From Cytophagales bacterium (lineage in GTDB: Bacteria > Bacteroidota > Bacteroidia > Cytophagales > Thermoflexibacteraceae), in the NCBI GenBank assembly GCA_013299115.1, contig JAAFKA010000023.1, forward strand, positions 1 to 64,000: a stretch of 64,000 bases of DNA, read 5' to 3'. A program made the position numbers and the translations under genes. Every line of letters begins with the position of its first letter. Within the stretch, counting starts at the first letter, position 1. Under the pieces are notes generated by a model that had not been told where the DNA came from, made no database searches, and saw only the letters and a program-made list of their open reading frames with translations. Shown in pieces: positions 60,917 to 64,000 of this stretch.

Positions 60917-61039
60917 TAGAGGTTATTATGATTTGTACTGTGCCCTTTCCTTTGGCTGGGGTTGCCTCCAACTGCATGGTTAATTACTTGAAAAACAAGA
61001 AGTTATTTTTCTATACAAAAATTATCGTAATAACCTCTA
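60917..61039. mobile_element. 123-bp palindromic element (AGAGGTTATTA ends)
   Basis: TAGAGGTTATTATGATTTGT at the left and ACAAAAATTATCGTAATAAC / CTCTA at the right are inverted repeats. AAT flanks both ends if the termini are AGAGG...CCTCT. A diverged copy is at 5039-5137. It fills most of the gap 60905-61102; no gene there. Confidence 0.65.
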
Positions 61040-61102
61040 ATAATACAAATTTTATTCATATTTTTGTGGTTGTGTAAATGATTTTGAATAATAAGTATTG
61101 AC

Positions 61103-61528
61103 ATGATTTCACATTTATCTACTAAATCAGCTATTAGTTTACTGGCAGCAAATAGCCTTATTAATGCAAATTTGCATAATTCAAGTATTCATTGTGCTTA
61201 TTATGCTTGTTTACAAATGATAAAATATTATCTATTGACAAAATATGGATATAAAGAGGAAAGAGATTTAGATAATGACTTTAAATACTACAATGACAAG
61301 AGAAAAAATAAAATAGGTACTCACATTTTTTATGCTGACTTAATTTATGAAAAGTTTAAGTCTATGCGTTTAGAAGATGAAGCAAAATCTTTTAGAAACG
61401 AAATAAAAGTTTTACAACACGCAAGGGAAGATGCAGATTATAAGCCTATACCACTTGCAACAATTACAGAAAGTAAAGAGGCTGTTAAAAAGGCTGAGAA
61501 TATTTTAAAACTCTTAACAAAACTCTGA
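61103..61528 (+). CDS. HEPN-domain protein, candidate toxin of a SecB-linked module
   Basis: 141 residues, all helical. Features of HEPN domains: ANLHNSSIHCAYYACLQMIK (about 22-41), KNKIGTHIFYADLI near 70 and LQHAREDADYKPI near 108, where R-x-x-ADY is a usual HEPN signature. A strict Rx4-6H RNase motif is not clearly present. Followed after two bases by an unknown gene and then a SecB-like gene, so the three are probably one operon. Proposed toxin by analogy with SecB-controlled toxin-antitoxin systems; this is inference. Confidence 0.65.
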   Translation: MISHLSTKSAISLLAANSLINANLHNSSIHCAYYACLQMIKYYLLTKYGYKEERDLDNDFKYYNDKRKNKIGTHIFYADLIYEKFKSMRLEDEAKSFRNEIKVLQHAREDADYKPIPLATITESKEAVKKAENILKLLTKL

Positions 61529-61530
61529 CA

Positions 61531-61908
61531 ATGAATGAATTAGCAAAAGAATTTGCTTTAAAGGCAGCACAAAATCTTAGTGCAATGTTTCCTGATTTAG
61601 GGGTTCGTTATGAATATATACAAAGTCATAGAACACATTGGATACAATTTTCTGAAGAGGAAGTTTTTAAAACTCCTGCCTTCACAAGTTTTTATATAGA
61701 AACTGTTGAGGCATTTGAAGCAATGTTTCAGGAAGAAGGTGAAGAATTGGGCTTTCTGACGGATAATATTTTGATAAAATTAGAAAATCCATTATATATT
61801 AGTAATATTTCTGCAAAAGTCAGTAAACAAAGTACACAAAAAGTTTCTTACACCAAAACTGTTTCAACTGTAAATGCAGGTGAAAGAACCTACGCAATGG
61901 CTGCTTAA
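61531..61908 (+). CDS. Unknown protein, candidate antitoxin with chaperone-addiction tail
   Basis: 125 residues with no domain I recognise. Residues 1-90 are acidic and look folded (FKTPAFTSFYIETVEAFEAM). The last 30 or so (SAKVSKQSTQKVSYTKTVST...) are polar, Lys/Ser/Thr-rich and probably unstructured, the kind of tail a SecB-like chaperone binds in tripartite systems. It lies two bases after the HEPN gene and 10 bases before the SecB-like gene. The antitoxin role is an inference from gene order and tail. Confidence 0.5.
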   Translation: MNELAKEFALKAAQNLSAMFPDLGVRYEYIQSHRTHWIQFSEEEVFKTPAFTSFYIETVEAFEAMFQEEGEELGFLTDNILIKLENPLYISNISAKVSKQSTQKVSYTKTVSTVNAGERTYAMAA

Positions 61909-61918
61909 TAGTCTAAAA

Positions 61919-62314
61919 ATGGAAAAAATAAACAAATCTGGGTATAAAATACTTGCAATTACAATACCTAAAACAATTTTTGAGTATGAAGGGACAGGGC
62001 AAGAGGAATTAGAGATAAATCTAAATCTTTCTACTTCTCATCAACAACATGAAAGTTTAGTAACTCTTGACCTGCAAGCAAAAATAAATTTGGTAGAAAA
62101 TCAAGAAAATATTGGTAATATTTCTGTTACAGTAAGAGGAATTTTCGAGAAATTTGGAGATGCAGATTTATTATTCAATGATTTTATAGCTGTCAATGCA
62201 CCTGCTATTTTATATCCCTACCTTAGAGAACATTTAACCTCTTTGTCAATCAAAGCTGGTTTGAGTGCTATTGTTTTAGAACCTATGAATTTTACGACCT
62301 TGTCAAAGAAATAA
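61919..62314 (+). CDS. SecB-like chaperone
   Basis: 131 residues from MEKINKSGYKI; the frame extends upstream to 61874 but would overlap the previous gene. The beta-rich N-terminus (LEINLNLSTS, LVTLDLQAKINLV) and the C-terminal half with VNAPAILYPYLREHLTSLSI, AGLSAIVLEPMNF match the SecB fold, where N-AP-x-LFPY-R and LxPxNF are characteristic. Bacteroidota SecB-like proteins of this kind are often found beside toxin-antitoxin genes. It probably stabilises the product of 61531 rather than acting in general export. Confidence 0.65.
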   Translation: MEKINKSGYKILAITIPKTIFEYEGTGQEELEINLNLSTSHQQHESLVTLDLQAKINLVENQENIGNISVTVRGIFEKFGDADLLFNDFIAVNAPAILYPYLREHLTSLSIKAGLSAIVLEPMNFTTLSKK

Positions 62315-62442
62315 TTTTTGCTTTTCTAAATTCTTTCAGATTTCTTAACGTATTTTTTGCAACCTATTTTAATTTTTTTAAGTTTATAGGATAGAATACA
62401 CAGACCAAATTTGGGAGTTTACAATCAATTACTTTTCTTTGT

Positions 62443-63363
62443 ATGGAAAGCCTTTTAGAAAAATTTAAAGCTACTTGGAGCAAGTCAAACAATGGCGTGG
62501 TGCAGCTTATTGTGCTGAACGTCATGTTGTTGGCTTTTATTCACTTGTTTTGGGGCATTAGTTCTTTGCTCGATGTGCCGCAAGCCCTTGATATGTTGCT
62601 TGCCAATATTTACCTTCCTGCAAATCCCAAAACTTTTCTGTTTCACCCTTGGACATTGTTCCTGAACTTTTTTACGGAAGGCAGAGGAGAAACGGCTATT
62701 TTGCACACCTTGTTTAACTTGTTTACCTTCTATTGGTTTGGGCAAGTGGCAACGGAATATATGGGCAACCGCCGCATGGTAGCCTTGTATGTGTATGGAG
62801 GCATAGCCACAGGTTTGGTTTACTTGCTCCTGATGAATACCGTACCAGATTTGGTAACTGTAAGCAGTTCGAGTAGCTTGTTTGGTATGACAGGTTGTAT
62901 TTTTGCAGTCATTGCAGGGGTAGCAGTTTTAGTTCCCAATGTGCATTTGCGTTTGTTATTTTTGGGAGATGTTGCCCTTAAATACATAGCCATTGTCTAT
63001 ATTTTATTGGCTTTTTTTGGGGCAGGTAGCAAAAACATAGGAGCAAACTTTGCCTATTTGGGTGGTGCTTTGTTTGGTGTTTTGTTTACATTGAGTTATA
63101 AAAAAGGCAATGATTTGAGTAGCTATTTTTGGAATGTTATCAACTTTTTTGGCAATTTGTTTAAACCCAAACCCAAAATTAAAGTAAAGCAAAAAGCCAC
63201 CGCAGGCGGGGCAAAAGCATCGAGAGTAGAAAATTATAGCACCAAATCCTCACCAAGTCAAGACGAAGTAGATGCTATTTTAGACAAAATATCGGCTTAT
63301 GGTTACGAGTCCCTAACCACAGAAGAAAAACAAACTCTGTTTAAAGCAAGTCAAAAGAAATAG
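62443..63363 (+). CDS. Rhomboid-family membrane protein lacking the catalytic dyad (pseudoprotease)
   Basis: 306 residues with six membrane segments in rhomboid order: VVQLIVLNVMLLAFIHLFWG, ILHTLFNLFTFYWFG, NRRMVALYVYGGIATGLVYL, SSSLFGMTGCIFAVIAGVAV, IAIVYILLAFFG and NFAYLGGALFGVLFTL. The active-site GxS becomes FGMTG (Thr for Ser), and the His of AHLGG becomes Tyr in FAYLGG. The HxxxN motif of segment 2 (HTLFN) is kept. The C-terminal domain VDAILDKISAYGYESLTTEE is the DUF6576-type tail of Bacteroidota rhomboids. Likely non-proteolytic, with an iRhom/derlin-like role possible. Confidence 0.8.
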   Translation: MESLLEKFKATWSKSNNGVVQLIVLNVMLLAFIHLFWGISSLLDVPQALDMLLANIYLPANPKTFLFHPWTLFLNFFTEGRGETAILHTLFNLFTFYWFGQVATEYMGNRRMVALYVYGGIATGLVYLLLMNTVPDLVTVSSSSSLFGMTGCIFAVIAGVAVLVPNVHLRLLFLGDVALKYIAIVYILLAFFGAGSKNIGANFAYLGGALFGVLFTLSYKKGNDLSSYFWNVINFFGNLFKPKPKIKVKQKATAGGAKASRVENYSTKSSPSQDEVDAILDKISAYGYESLTTEEKQTLFKASQKK

Positions 63364-63376
63364 AAAGCCAAACACC

Positions 63377-63411
63377 AAACCTTACAAGGTCTTCAAGACC
63401 TTGTAAGGTTT
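63377..63411 (+). terminator. Perfect hairpin between the rhomboid-like gene and nuoK
   Basis: AAACCTTACAAGGTCTT and its complement AAGACCTTGTAAGGTTT share the central C, making an essentially loopless 17-bp palindrome that ends in TTTAATC. It lies 14 bases after the stop codon; it may be a repeated element acting as terminator. Confidence 0.6.
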
Positions 63412-63428
63412 AATCAAAAATAGCCAAA

Positions 63429-63734
63429 ATGCCTACCAACTACTTTTTATTTTTAGGTTGTTTTTTGTTTATCACAGGCTTGGTGGTTATGGTGAGTCAA
63501 CGCCATATTATTGCCATTTTGTTGGGTGTAGAGTTGCTTTTCAATGCTGCCAATCTGAATTTGGTAGCTTTTAGTCGGGCAGATTCTCAACTGCAAGGGC
63601 AAGTGTATAGCCTGTTTGTGTTGGTCATAGCTGCTGCCGAAACTGCCGTAGGGCTTACCATTGCCTACCAATTTTTTAAACAAAGCCAAAAAGACCAACC
63701 AGCGGAGTTGCGGACTCTGAAAGAGAAAATGTGA
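63429..63734 (+). CDS. nuoK: NADH-quinone oxidoreductase subunit K
   Basis: 101 residues with three membrane segments, the standard size. It shows FLGCFLFITGLVVMVSQRHI, then IAILLGVELLFNAANLNLVA with the conserved Glu of segment 2, then VYSLFVLVIAAAETAVGLTI with the Glu of segment 3. Subunit K is part of the proton-pumping membrane arm of complex I. It is separated from other nuo genes here; the next gene is on the opposite strand, so the operon is split. Confidence 0.93.
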   Translation: MPTNYFLFLGCFLFITGLVVMVSQRHIIAILLGVELLFNAANLNLVAFSRADSQLQGQVYSLFVLVIAAAETAVGLTIAYQFFKQSQKDQPAELRTLKEKM

Positions 63735-63790
63735 GGTTTATTTAACGTACACTTTAGCATGTTTAGTATGTGATGTTTATTGCTATATTG

Positions 63791-63997
63791 CTAACTTTTT
63801 ATAGCTTCTGCTACTGTATTTTTGTATTGAATATCGAGCATAGGAATAACCGTATCTTGGTATTGTTCCAAAATTTTTGCACGTCCTGCTTCTACGGCTA
63901 AGGTAAAAAATTGCTGATTTTGGGGCAAAATTTTTCTATGTATTTTCAGCCCTAAATCGTAAATTTCTTTTTTCCAAAAAACAAAGTACCATTCCAT
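63791..63997 (-). CDS. Hypothetical protein, probably partial at the window edge
   Basis: 68 codons from ATG 63997 at the very edge, MEWYFVFWKKEIYDLGLKIH ... FTLAVEAGRAKILEQYQ. No known motif. The frame may continue beyond the right edge, so start and full length are unknown. Confidence 0.4.
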   Translation of the reverse strand: MEWYFVFWKKEIYDLGLKIHRKILPQNQQFFTLAVEAGRAKILEQYQDTVIPMLDIQYKNTVAEAIKS

Positions 63998-64000
63998 CGA

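Overview
The window comes from a low-GC member of the Bacteroidota, probably a Cytophagales-like glider. Evidence: TTTG / TAnnTTTG promoters (for example before the tRNA-Gln gene), a giant adhesin with a gliding-motility/type IX secretion C-terminal domain, double-glycine RiPP precursors of Bacteroidota type, a grasp-with-spasm locus, and a fused SerB-SerA enzyme. No phage or plasmid backbone is seen. The region is housekeeping chromosome with many accessory genes, several of them decaying.

Left part (1-18.5 kb): the tail of an IS630-type transposase, then RiPP cassettes. Cassette 1 has a Cys-rich GG-leader peptide, a secreted metallopeptidase broken by a 47-bp tandem duplication, and a degenerate LanM-like synthetase. 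Cassette 2 is only a remnant. Cassette 3 is a complete-looking grasp-with-spasm locus (precursor, lipoprotein, ATP-grasp, small overlapping protein, SPASM protein). Each cassette ends in a copy of the same hairpins plus the 3' end of the 9.3-kb HYR-repeat adhesin gene that closes the region. The cassettes therefore look as if they were stacked at the 3' end of that gene.

Middle part (18.6-36 kb): relA/spoT, a serB-serA fusion, a type II restriction-modification operon with HEPN/MNT and AAA ATPase genes followed by a decayed second copy, an ABC permease, an outer-membrane-like protein and tRNA-Gln. Then comes a putative conflict system: m5C methyltransferase, double-GHKL ATPase/kinase, broken receiver, and a caspase-like protein. 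Toxin-antitoxin debris follows.

Right part (36-64 kb): exonuclease, J-domain protein, RND adaptor, polysaccharide export and CDP-sugar genes, uvrA carrying an in-frame palindromic insertion, mlaE, membrane and lipoproteins, a receiver protein, penicillin acylase, three tandem ATPase/PD-(D/E)XK paralogues with mosaic similarity, uvrD/pcrA, a HEPN / unknown / SecB-like trio that may be a chaperone-controlled toxin-antitoxin system, a rhomboid relative lacking the catalytic residues, and nuoK.

The window is rich in small palindromic elements. One 121-123-bp family occurs three times, with perfect 8-bp target duplications at two copies. Function calls rest on motif recognition by eye; no database search was run.
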